Source: Gavia stellata
Taxonomy: Eukaryota; Chordata; Aves; Gaviiformes; Gaviidae
Direction of reading: 5' to 3'
Length of the DNA stretch: 64,000 nt
NCBI RefSeq assembly: GCF_030936135.1
Contig: NC_082595.1
Span: forward strand, 19,915,930-19,979,929
A model generated the notes under the pieces. It was not told where the DNA came from, ran no database searches, and was given only the letters and a program-made list of their open reading frames with translations. Below are positions 1 through 11,700 of this stretch, one piece after another; the first letter of the stretch is position 1, and each line of letters opens with the position of its first letter. A program made the position numbers and the translations under genes.

Positions 1-598
1 AAACAGCCTGAACAATACAGGGGGAAACAGCACTTGGGGGTGGGTGAAGGGGCAGGAAGAGAGACAGACAGGACAGCCCCCTTCCTTGCCCACCCCCATC
101 ACAGCTCCCATCCTTCAGTCCCAGCAGCTCTAAGCCAGGCGGGTGAGATGAGAGCAAAGGGACGTGGCAGGGGACAGCTCTGTGACCCACGTGGCATGGC
201 TCTGCCTTCCTCCCAGGACAAGGCTCTTTAAAGCAGCTGTGTCCTGTGTGGAGGCCAGAGGTTTTATTTTGGGCTGCCCTGTCTTTCACCCTCTTTCCCT
301 GTCGCCGTCTTGCCTGGCTGTTTGCATAGCTGGAGTGAAGGTTTGTTTACAAAGAGGCTGAAAGGGAGGAGGCAGCTTCATCCAAGCCATGCTGGAAGAG
401 GGGTGGGAGGAGGACAGGACAACACTGTGGTTCTCGGCTCTGACCCATAAATCTCTGCTTAGGACTTAAAGTCAAGGCAGGAGTCAGCTCTGCACTTCCT
501 TCCTGCTCCAAGCCATGGATGGCAGCCCCAGTGAGAGCCGTGGCTGAGGGGCCTGGGGATGGAGACTGCCTGGGCATTTGCTCCCTGCCTGTGCTTAC

Positions 599-3500
599 CC
601 ATGTGAAGAGGGCAGTGAGACTCCGTCCCGTCCAGTCAAAGACATTAAAGAGCAGGAAGCAGGAGACAGGGATAAAGTAGAGACCTGCAGAAGGGGGAGA
701 AGGTCACTGATGAGCCCAGGGTGCCCCAGGCCCTCCTGCCAATTGCACGGAGACTGTCTTTCAGGTCTAGGCCCTCCTGGTTTCCCACTAAGGGCTGGAA
801 TGCTCTCCCAGCCAGGCCAGTGTCAGCATCCAAACCATCATACACAGTGGTTTCCTCTTTCCCTCAGGCATACCTACTACTTCAAGCCCCACTTTCTTTT
901 CTCGCATTTACCTTGTTTCCAGTTCCCTCCTACCCCACCCCATCCCTGGCCACACTTACCCCATCTGTTTCCCTCTCCGAGGACAGTGGACACCTTAGCT
1001 GTGATGGAAGGAAAGACGCCGATGGTGACAGTGAAGACAAGGCAGACAGACACAGCCATGACCCAGAGCTAGGCAGATGAAAGAAAGAGGCTGGTACCAA
1101 ACACAAGGCAAGAGACCAGTACAGGGCTGGTCTCCTCTTCCCATGCTCTCCTACACCTGCACCCATCCCCTGATACGAGGGGCAGGGCAGGAGTTGCTGG
1201 CAACTCACAGACCTTCTTAAAAATAGTGATGACTGAGGGCTTCTCGTCAGGGTTGTGGATAGGGATGATCTTTGAGTTATTCTGCTCCATCCCATTGGGC
1301 TCATCTGCAGGGAGAAACACAAGTAGAGCACAGCAGGCCCCAGAAAGCTGGGATCTAATTTAGTCCTTCTGTGTCGTTCTTCCTCTCAGCTCTTCCTTTT
1401 TTTCCTTCCTCTTCCTCCTCTCAGCCCCTCACCTTTCTTAATCAGGTCTCTCTTGGTCTCCAGCTCTGCATTGTACACGTGGTACTCTGTCTTGTCCTTC
1501 ATGGAGTAGTATCGGAAGAAATCCTGCACAGAGACAGCCACAGAGAACTCATTCATGCATGAGGAAAGAAGGCTGCCAGGGGCTGTGTGGTAATAGCAGA
1601 TATGGGCAATATGGACAAATGCAATATGGGCAAAATATTCCTTCCACTTATGTCCGATACTTATGCTTTCTTGCTCACCCAGGGGCTCATTTCCACAGCA
1701 CCCCAAGGATACTGGGGTATCTGAGGTGGGAATTATCCCAGAGAGCTCCCTTGGGACAGGGGAGGGCTTGCCCTGATCCAGGAGGTGGAGGCTGGTAGGA
1801 GCCAAGGCTGGTAGGAGCCAAGGCTGGGGTGCTAGCGGGCCACGGTCTTTGTGCTGTGATGTGCAAAGGTCCCAATGTCCCCACACCCTTCCCCAACAGG
1901 ACGACAAAAGTCTCACCATGTGAGGCAGAAGGATGTAGGAGAAGATTGCCAGCATGATCGCCACACAAGCTGTGGTGAAGTAACCAATGAAGCTCTCAGG
2001 TTGCTCGGTGCCAACTGGGAGCACAGGAAGGGAAGAGACGGGGGGAAAAGGAAAAAGATGACAAGGGCTGAGAGGAGCGAGGCCCTGCTGTCATCTCCCA
2101 CCCAACCCTGCAGTATGACCCCAGCAGATCCTGGTGATAGCAGTGCTCTGGGAAGACCCTGTCACCTGCAGAGCAGGGATTACTCACTGGCAATACTGAT
2201 GATCATCGCCAAAGCAGCAAAGGTGCCCGCCAAGCCCTGCCCACTCATGATGGGAGCTGTGTAGCTGGCAGGCAGGAGCCCTGCCAGCCCAAAAAGGCTG
2301 CTCTGGAGGATGGCGCCGAAGGCTGCGAAGGGGAAAGATGAGCAGAAATGAGAAACGAAAGGCAAGGATGGACTGCAGGGAGCCAAGGCCCCCGCCCTGC
2401 GAGGCGAGGCAAGGCAGGTCCCCCTCCTCCTTGGCTCTGCCGCAGTGAGGTTCATGCTCTTCTCTCAGAGAAGTCCTATCCATGGGGCTGTGCCCCTTTC
2501 ATTCCCCCCGCTGCCTCACGCACAGTTGATGAAGACGATGCTGATCATGGTAAAGATGAAGAAGGGAAGAGGCTCCATGGCAACCTTCACCATGATCGCG
2601 GTGACTAAAAACACCAGCCCGATGGCCACCAGGCTGCCTGAGATGCGGATCTGCTGGGGAATCCTGCAAGAGAGCGTCTCAGTGAGGAAAACTCACCCCC
2701 CAAAAGCCTCTGAGGCTGGGGGCAAGCTCTCCCATGGGAATCCCAGCCAAGCCCCAGCACAGGAGACCTGTGTTTTGCCTTTGACTTGATTGAACAGGCT
2801 GCGTCTTGGTTCAGTGCTGGGGCAGGAGGATGGGGCAGGGCTGGGCAGCCCTATGGGGGCTGGCAGGGGCAAGGACAGGGCAAGGCTCACCGCTGGTGGA
2901 TGAAGGAGTTGAGGCAGGTGAAGATGAGGAGGGGCACCATGGCGCAGAGAGTCATGAAGTTGTCAAACATGGACTGCAGGTAGGACAGGGGAAAGGCAGT
3001 CCCACCGGTCTCGTTCAAGAAGCGGCCTATCTCCTCCAGGTCCGCAAGGCGGCTGATGAAATACTGCAAGGGAAGGAGCCTGATGGGGCTGAGGTGCTGC
3101 GAGGCCTCCCCCCAGCACACTTAGGCCACCCTTGTGCCCCCTCCAGCCCCATGCCCAGCCCAGGGCTCCTCCTGCTGCCTCAGTGCCACTTGTCCCACCC
3201 AGGTCACCCACACTTCTGTCTCCTGCATGCCAACGTGGGGCTTTACGCCATGCCGTGCCACGACACCTACAGCATAGTCCCTAGAGGTGACAGGGGACAA
3301 TTAGTGTCATGAGCAGCAGCAGGAGGGAAGCCCTCACCTCCCTGGCAGTCATGAAGAAGTTCCATGGCAGCAGCGTTCCCAGGCCGAGGACGAAGAAGAT
3401 CAGCCAGACACCCTTGTACCTGCGGAAGGGACAGAGTGGTTTGGAGCAGGACTCTGGGCAGCGCAGAGGACGGGCATCACTTCCAAGTGTCCCTGACACC

Positions 3501-3958
3501 ATGGCCAGAGGCACCAGGAGGAGGAGGGAGGACGAAATTTATTGCCTTGTCCATGCCCCACAGCCCCTGCTAGCCTGGGCTGCCGGAGGAGACGTGGTGC
3601 CCCAGAGGGACCATGGGAGGCCCTCCCTGGGAGGGTACAAAGGCAGGGGGAGACTGTCTGCTCCTCAGCATGTGGCACCCAGACACACAGCTGCCGTCGC
3701 CAGAGCTGGGAGGGAGTCATGCTCCCCAGGTGTGTCCCAGTGCCGGGGACTCTTTACAGCCCGCTTGCTATGGAAAAGATGACGGAGAGAGTATCTCGGG
3801 GAGGAGACAGCTTGGTAGACCAGTGAGCATGCAGGAAAGGGGGTCCCCCAGATGCTGGGTCCCCCTGTTCTCCCTGACCTTCTGGTGTCCTGGATGGGAC
3901 CCCACACCCACCCCGGAGCCAGGGTTTACCTATCTTGGGGCCCGTCTCTTGCTGTCAT
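599..3958 (-). CDS. SLC29A1: Equilibrative nucleoside transporter 1 (ENT1), N-terminal 345 codons; 3' exons lie off the left edge
   Basis: This gene encodes a plasma-membrane facilitative transporter of purine and pyrimidine nucleosides (SLC29 family, 11 transmembrane helices). Ten coding exons join in frame: 3930-3958, 3338-3419, 2891-3063, 2524-2663, 2188-2322, 1917-2014, 1433-1523, 1213-1304, 960-1068 and 599-684. The ATG at 3956-3958 is set by an in-frame TGA six codons upstream and by the N-terminus [15 protein letters not shown], close to human ENT1. Family landmarks are [15 protein letters not shown] in TM1, a glycosylation-type NET in the first outer loop, [20 protein letters not shown], and the [10 protein letters not shown] segment. 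The [20 protein letters not shown] stretch matches ENT1 rather than ENT2. Human ENT1 has 456 residues, so about 110 residues are missing; I find no matching exon in 1-598. One donor (1212) reads GTCTGT, which is weak, but it gives the only alignment-consistent join (FKK-LWVMAVS). Confidence 0.95.
1789..1828. repeat. Short 16-bp tandem repeat in a SLC29A1 intron
   Basis: The unit AGGCTGGTAGGAGCCA occurs twice in tandem plus a half copy, in the intron between the coding exons 1917-2014 and 1433-1523. It has no visible coding or splice role. Confidence 0.7.
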
Positions 3959-4012
3959 CTTGTGCGGCAAGGGTCAGCACAGGTCACAGCAGGTCTCGTG
4001 GCTGCTCTCCGT
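3930..4012 (-). other. SLC29A1: SLC29A1 start-codon exon with 54-nt 5' leader
   Basis: On the minus strand a pyrimidine-rich tract ending TTTCCAG gives a good acceptor just before 4012. The exon runs to the donor GTAAAC at 3929. It holds 54 nt of leader, then the ATG and 29 coding nt. An acceptor before the start exon means at least one non-coding exon lies upstream, at a coordinate above 4012. It was not located with certainty; the CpG island at 19.3-20.05 kb is a candidate. Confidence 0.7.
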
Positions 4013-7000
4013 CTGGAAAGCAAACAGAGGATTTTATGGTGGAGTGAGGGACGCAGGCCAGGCAGGGGCAGTGCTGGTTTTAACGCCCCAGCCGTGCCAC
4101 CATGTAAATGCTCCACAGTATGGGGACCAAACAGAGCCAGCAAATGACAAGAGCACAGTGCAGCAGCTTTGGAAACCTGCTGCTCAGAGCCCTTCAGCTG
4201 AGTGGCCGTGACACACAGCCTTATGCCGCTGGCCATGGGACACGAAGCCTTCCCTCCGAAAGGGAAACCGCTTTCCTGAGATGCCCAGGCTGCTCAGCAC
4301 CGGCTGCCTGGCTGCTCCGCAGCAAGCTCTTAAGGGATTTGTGAGCCTGCAGCTCTCTGTGCCCCCAATCCTCAGGCTGTGAGCAAAGCATATGCGCAGT
4401 GGGCTGTGTGTCCCCGCCCGCCCTCCCCACGTCCCTCCAATGTCTGGGGCATGGCGGCACAAAAGACATATTTAATTCAGCAGCGTCCAGAACCACGCAA
4501 ACCACCCATTTTCAATTCCTGCTTCCCTGGGGCTCTCGCAGCCCTTTCCTGGGTCACCTTGGAAAAGACAAGGGCGTCCCTGGTATTGCTGTCCCCTCCC
4601 CGGTGCCCACTGCTCCTTTTCCCCCATCACCACCTGCCCGGCCCCTGCCACTGCGCTTCTGTTGCTTTCCCCGCAGACAGCCCCAGAGACGCAGCCCCAG
4701 GACCCCTGAGAAGGGACCTTCCCTCCCCAGTCCCCCTCCTCTTCCTGGAGCAGAGCGGGATTAGCCGCCCCAGAGAAGCAGCAGGCCTGCCTTGTCCTTT
4801 TCCAGTCCCGGCAGCGCAGCATGGGGTGCTCCGGCACCTCTTCCAGGGCTTCATCTGCAGTGGGGCTCCCGGCGCTGAGCCCCCGGCCCCCCCAGGGCAT
4901 GCCCCTCAGCCGCCTGCACCGCTGCTGGCTGCAGCATCCCTGCCTGCACCCTGCCAGGTAGGGCGTGGGAGGAAGCAGGCAGGAAGCAGCATGCTGGGAT
5001 CTGTAGTCCCTGCCAGCCCCGGCATGCATTAAAGGCAGCGGAGCCCGTCCCTTGTCGCAGGTGCCCGTGTGGTTCTGGGCACAGCTCGCCTCCTCCCCCG
5101 GTGTGGTCCTGCGGGTGGGGGAGCCTACAGCCATGATGGAGCTGAAACGTAGCCGGCAGGATGTGGAGAGGGATTTGGGAAACCCTTTGGCTGCTTGGAA
5201 AAGCCAGAGCAGGCTGACAGGTACGTCTGCATGGGACCGAGAGCCCCACCAACCCGGCAGGTGCCACCCCATGACGCCGGAGCCGTCTGCAGAGCTGCTT
5301 CCCTGCCTTCCCACGCAGACAGCTCAGGGCATGACAGCTCCTGCCTTGCCCTTGTGAGCCACCCGGCCTTCCAGAAAACATCCTAAATTCCCCCCCTGGC
5401 AGCCTGCCAGTGCCTCTGTGGGCAGGGGACGCCCCAAGCCCTGACCCGGGATTAGCAGCGGGATCTGCAAGCACGACTGCCACCCCCTCGCACACAGAAA
5501 CCCCGCCAGGGCCGCTGCTTGTCCCCGAGCAAACAGATCTCTCCCCCAAACAGGCAGGAGAAGACCAGCTCCCCCAGCAGGTCCCCAGCAAGCCCTCAAC
5601 AAGCTGCCCCTTGCCCAGCAAAGCCCCCAGCCCCCCACCAGGTCACATCAGTGTCCCAAGAAACCAGGGCACAGACCAACCCCACAGACATACCTGGGGA
5701 GGACGGAGCCAGGGAAAGCCCCGTGTTCAGCGTATTTGAAGGCGGCGCAGTCCCCCCCCCCTTCCGCACCCCCCTGCTCTTGGGGGTGAGCGTCAGGCCC
5801 CGGCTCAAGTCACGGGGGCTGGGGCCATGTGGGTCTAGCGGCATCCGCAGAGGAGGAGGAGAAGAGGTGTCAGGTACCACAGCTGGCACATGGCCCGCAT
5901 CCCACTGCCCAGGCGCCTGTCCGAGGCACCCAGGGAAGGGAGGAAGGGAAGGGTGTTGCAGAGGAGGTGGCAGGGAGGAGGTGGTGGGGGTCTGGAGTGA
6001 GGCTCTGGGCGTTCCGGGGCAAGACGCTGCGTTCTGCTCTGCCACACTGCTTTCCTGGCCGCCTCCTGCTTCCGTCCAGAGAGCGCCCACATCCCTGCGT
6101 CAGGAGCCCGACCTCCTCAGCAGGCGCTGCCCAGCTGCCCAGCCACAGCCTCCTGCCTACTCTGTTTGTTTTCTGTCTCACTTTGCTAAGTGCCTCCTAA
6201 TTTTTTCCACAAAGAGCCGCTGCCTGCCAAGGGGCGCACGGGTCAGCGCTCATTACGGCAGGAAACGCGTCCAGCCGCCGGCTCTTACAAACAACCCTAC
6301 AACAAACAGAAAAGGTCACACAAACCAACACCAGCAACAGGTGGCAACCCTGCTCCCACCCGTCGAGATCAGCCTTACAGACGGAGGCCACCGGCCAGCC
6401 ACCTGGCTGACGCAGCACAGCTCTAACTACTTCCCGGAGGAGTCTCCTGATGTTTAGTCCGGCCACCAGCTCAGTGGCTGCGCAGTCTGGGGGACAGGGG
6501 AAAGGCGGAGCGATGTAGGGCTTTGGTGTAAGGACATCCATTTTGTTCCTGGGTGCAGAGCGGTCCGTCTCATCCCCTCGGAAGTGATGTGTAGGTGGAA
6601 GGAGCACGATAACAAGGAGTGGGCTTAACAGACCCCAGGCTAGCGCCTCTGAGCAGGTACAAACAAGAGATGGCACAATTTTAATTGCCCATTTGCACCG
6701 CACAAAGGCCTTGACAGACGCCAAGTGATACCTGCAGTATTGGGCCACGCACAGTCCCATTGCCAGCCAAGCCCTGGGAGCTCACGGCAGGGCCAGCCGT
6801 TGCCAAAACCACCTAACCTCCCCAAAAAAACTTGCACTGCAGGACAGCCACCCCTGCAGGCAGCCGTTTGTCACCGGGCTTCAGAGATTTCCCTACCTCT
6901 CCCTTCCGAAGCATTGACTTTTCTTCTGCTTCTGCTGCCTTCACCGAAGGTGAGCCCAGTGCACACTTGGCTTTACATTCAAGAGCAATATCATGGTGTC

Positions 7001-7644
7001 GGGTAGCCATGCTACGGGTTTATACCCAGAACCACCAGCTCTTTGAAGAAAAGCCCTTTATGCCACACCAAGCCGTAGCACCATCCTTGTGGTCCCTAGA
7101 CAAGGGGCTGCCAGCAGACCCAATGGTGAGCACGCCGTGTACTCGTGCTGCCACTTGTAGGGGATCACTTTGCAGGGATAAGGTCAGCACTTCCTCCAAG
7201 CAGGCCAAGTCAGGGCAGGGCCAGGTGCCTCACCAGGCTTCACCCCATCCCCTACATCTGCTCGCCCCTCTGGGCGACACCAGAGCCCTCCCGGCAGGAA
7301 GGCTGATCTGGGGCCCCACTGAGGTTTACCGGTGGGCAGGAAACAAGCCCCGCACGGGTGTGCGAGTCGCATGAAGCCCTGGTGGCCGTGACTCAGCTGG
7401 AGCATGGGAAATGCTCTGAGACCGCCTGCTTCATGAGATTTCATGTGTGTGCCTGACCTCTAACCACACCGCTCACAGTTCCTCCTACCTTGTGCTAGGG
7501 TCCAGGGAACCAGGCTCCTGGGCAGCGTCCTGCCTGCCTCCACCTTCAGCCACCAGCCGCAAGGACACGTGTTTGTATTTCACAAGACGTATGAGTGTGC
7601 GCGATTGTGCACCATCACCACGGCACTGGGACAAGTGCAAGCCC

Positions 7645-7760
7645 TCCCAAAATAAGGGCAGGTACCCTGGGTCAAACCAGAGGCCAGTCTGGCTCAAAAG
7701 CTTGTCTCCCTCAGAGGGCAAAAGCAGATGCCAAGAAAGGGTAAGAGTGACACAGGCTTA
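7645..7760 (+). repeat. Degraded ancient interspersed repeat fragment (SINE/CR1-tail-like)
   Basis: The phrases GGGTCAAACCAGAGGCC and CAAAAGCAGATGCC resemble a dispersed sauropsid repeat carrying 'gtcagaccaaaggtccatct' and 'caaaagcagatgcc' motifs. The assignment is from memory of such repeats. The copy is diverged and I cannot name the family securely. Confidence 0.4.
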
Positions 7761-8329
7761 GACTAACTCCCCAACTGCTCCCCCAGCCTCCGAGCTGAGA
7801 GGGATATGCTGTTCAAGTGTTTTGTGCCCACAGCAGCTTTTGCTTCTGTGAAATCCCTGCTTCCACCTCTAAGTCAGGAGCCTCTGAGCGAGGGCAGCAT
7901 CTCTCCCCGTGCACAGGGCCTCAGCTGGGGCTCCCTCGCTGTCAAAGGGTGGATGAACACCGGAGTGGCTTCTTCATGCCAGCCACGGCTTTACAGGCCT
8001 GGATTGTATCCACCCTACAGTACGTTTTCCAAACAGAGAAATTCTAGCTCACTTAGTCATCCAGGCACGGCTCCACGCCTTTGGTCTTCCTTGTTGCTTT
8101 CCTCCCAAACTTACCCATCTCCCCTCAACCCTTCCAGAGATGCTGGGGCTGGGGACACACAGTGACTGCAAGGGGGCGAGCAGTGAATTTGAAGAGCAGC
8201 ACAAGGCTTTCCTGCTCTGTTTCTGCTTTGTCACTCAGAAAGATGATTTGATGTGTTTTTATGCACACCGAGCTATCCGAAACAGCCCCAGGCCTTGCTG
8301 CGAGTGGCCAGCTCAGTGTGTAATCTTGT

Positions 8330-8715
8330 TTGCAGATTTGGGGCTTCCTCCCCCCTCATCTATCATTTGATATTTATCTAAACTGAATTTCATCTCCCTA
8401 CCGCCCAGTGTTGTAATGGTTGTCTGTACTCTTTCTAGTTGGCACTTGTCCCTACGAACCCAAGTAATCCAATCGCCTCAGCAAGCCCTGTCATCTCATT
8501 GCTCATTCCCTTTTCCAGGTCACTCACGAACGCATTGAAAAAACACGGGACCCAACGCAGTGATCTCTTTCCACCGCACAAACTGACCGCTGAGTCCTAC
8601 ACCCTCCTTCCTGTTTTCATACCAATTACGGAGCCATGTGAGGACCTTCCCTTTTGACCAGCCAGCTCCCTTAAAAACTGGGCTGAAAGCCCTGGTTGAA
8701 TGTTTTTTGGGAAAC
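8330..8715 (+). repeat. Old interspersed amniote repeat fragment (CR1-like or related)
   Basis: The stretch follows the order of a common amniote dispersed element: a 'ttcatctccc.accgcccagtgttgta' start, 'cattgctcattcccttttccaggtcactcacgaac', 'acgggacccaacgcagtgatct', 'aactgaccgctgagtcctacaccctccttcctgttttcataccaatta' and 'gagccatgtgaggacct'. The copy carries many substitutions and indels. No intact ORF survives, so it is a fossil. The family name is an inference. Confidence 0.6.
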
Positions 8716-11700
8716 AGCGTGGGTGCCACGAGCCCAGAGTCCCTATGAAGCACTGCCCCAGCTTGTGCGCCCCTTGGCAGGAGCCTTCCCACCTGCACAT
8801 GGACCCCCTCCCTGCACAGATGCCTGGGACACACAGATTTACTGGTCAGCTTTTCCCTGAAGTTCCCTTCAGCCCTTCTTAGAAATGAACGTCACATCTT
8901 TCCCCCCTCCCAGTCCCTGGGGCCAGGGCAGTTGTGAATGAATGACTAGAGGCCATACGTGACAGCCAGCCAGTTCACCCTCCCTTTCCTTTTGGTGGAC
9001 ATCGCCTGGCCCTAGTGACTTGTTGCTGTTTAGCTTTGCTTTCTAACCTTTCCTCTGCAGATGCTCTGAGGAGCCCCCCAAAAGAAGGTGGAAGAAACTG
9101 CTCAGGCTCTTCTGGAGCGGACAGAGAGGCAAAAGCTTCATCTGGCTTTTCTGTTATGGCCTCTTTTCCTCCGATCCCCTGTCCCTCCAAGAGACTGGCA
9201 GGCTTCCTAATCCTGATGTGCTTTGCGAGAAGTTTCCATCAGAGCGCTGATAGCACTTCCTATTATTCTTGTTCTCCTTTCCGAGCCCTGCCTCTCTGCA
9301 AACAGGCTTGCTGCACCATCCGCTCCCCCCCGGCGCTGCTTGCGCCTGCGTCCCGAGGAGGGAGCTTGGCGAGGCAGCGGGAGGGGGGCATTTCTGCCTC
9401 CCCTCTTGCCTCACTGCATGCAGACAAATCCCTCTGCATTGTGAGGGCTTGGCAGGCAGAAAGAACCTCCTGCAAGGCAGCCTGTGCAGCATCCTTACCC
9501 CACAGAGGTTTCCACACCGTGAGCAGCAGCTGTGCCTCCTCAGCACCTCCCTAGGAAGCGTCCCAGCCCTGGGCACTGTTTCTGACCCTGAGCCTGCTTC
9601 ACCTTGCTCCCTCCAGTCCTTCGTTGGCAAAAGGAGAGGCAGCTGTAGACCCTCTCTGCCTTCAGGCTTGCAGCACTCGCAGCCACCATGCAAACTCCTC
9701 GCAGAGCAGAAGCTATGGAGGCCGTCCCCCCTCCCAGCACCTGCCACCGGCTGTTATCTCGGCTGCCGGGTGGCATGGGGAGCCGCGGGGGGAGCAGTCA
9801 GCCCCGCAATGTGTTTTGAACTGCGCACACCAGCCAGCTGCAAAGTCCCTTATCTGGAGAGTTCAAGGAGCCCCGAGAGGCTCCCCAGGGCCCCTTGCCC
9901 CTGGCAGGTAAAGCCACCCGGCTGGGTGGCAAATTCACCAGGGCCATGTGGGATTCCTGCGCTGTACCTGAAGGACTTCCCACCAGGGAGAAAGGAGCAG
10001 GCAGTAACGGGGCAGAGCCAGCCATAAAACTCCCCCAGGCCACGCAGCTGGGACTCTTGCACCCATCACCGAGTCCCACAAGGCTGTGGGCATCCACCTC
10101 CCCACCGGTGCTCCTGAGTGGGTTTCCAGCCCTGAGACACATCACTGACCAAATACCAACAAGGGGTCCCTAGCAATGGCAGCCCCATGATGAACGCACA
10201 CACCTCTCTCTCCAGCACGTACTGACTGCCCAAGCCCGGGCACGCCTGGTCCTCGGGCCAGAGAAAACCCCTCCAGGCACCCATGCAACCCCCTGGAGCG
10301 GAGATAGGTGCTCTCGCTCAGCATCCCATCAAATGCTGCAGGGGGACATTTTAATGTCACAGCAAGAAGCTTACCAGAAGGGCAGGTTTGTCCCAGACCC
10401 TCACTCCTGGTCACTTCAGCCCACGGGACTGTGGGGACAGCACAGCCTTGGGAGAGGCAGGAAAAGCCCTGCAAATATTTGAGCAGTCGCCAGCTCCAAG
10501 GCCAGTGGTTTGGGGGTGCAGGAGGAGATACAGCGCCCAGGGGGGCAGGAGCTAAGGGAGGACGTCATTTCTGAGGAGGCATCAGAGGAGGAGAGATAAG
10601 CTGCTCTCGGGAGCCTGTTTGCAGAGACAGGATTCGTAGGGGCTCTTCCAAGGAGCTGGTTTCCCTGATGGCACCCGCTCAGGCTGCTGTCCCCAGGGGA
10701 AAAGACCATCCCCTCCAAGCCACAACCCTGACCTGCTTCTCGGTAGACTGCGGAAGGAGGCATGTTTCTCCAGGGCTAGGTTCAGGCTCCATTTGTTGGA
10801 AATTTAGAAAACTAAAGACCCTTTCTCCCAAGGGCAGAGGGATTTGCTCAGGACTCGACTCAATGCAGCTGCAGAAACCTCCAAAACCAGGCAGAAATCA
10901 CCTCCAGGACCTGGATGGTGCCTCCAGGCAGCTCTCAGCACCTCCAGGGGCTGCCTGGAGGTGGGAAGGGGAAGGGGGATGACCCACTATGGGCAGGCAC
11001 AGAGGCTCACACCAAGCTCATGCCATCTGGCCATGGCTTCCCATGGGACCGCTATAGGTTCAGGGAGAGCCGGGGGATGCCTTGCCACAGACCTTCATCC
11101 TCGCCCAGCATCCTCTGCAGCCAGCAGCCCCCCACAGCCCATGTCCTCAGGGCTGCTCCGAGCCCCCTGCGGGTGCCAGTGTGGCTGGCAGAGGTGCTGC
11201 CTGACTCTGCCCAGGTGCCGCGGGGAGCAGGGGTGCTGCAGGAAGGGGTGCTCCCCCAGGGTTGGCCGGGGGGCCGCGGCAGGACAAAGCACAATGGGAG
11301 GAAGCCACATTTCCGCTTCCCCATGGAGAAAACCCTACAGGACCCCTGGGGAGAACAACCGGACACCATTAATGTAAAAACCAGCTGGGAGCCCAAGGAG
11401 TGGCCAGAGGCAGACCCAGGTTGGAAGTGGATCCTCCTTGCATGGAGGAGCCTGGGGCTTGGTGCACTGGTGGCACAGGCCACCACGTACCAGGACAGCC
11501 ATGCACAGAGGGCAGAGGCGATCACAACCATGCTATAGCACAAGGCACAGTGCTGACTCCTGCCTGCCTGCAGCCCAGCTCTCCTGCAGGCAGGTGACAC
11601 TCCTCATTTCCACCCAGTTGGGTGGGAAGAGGGATGGTCCCTGGTGGGCTGGGACAGCGCTTAGGTAAGACCCCCTGGAGCATGGCTGCCAGATGCATCT

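Noticed and set aside
1-598. Search for the remaining SLC29A1 exons at the left edge
   Set aside because: No frame resembles the ENT1 segment expected after the FTW end of the last visible exon, so those exons must lie outside the window.
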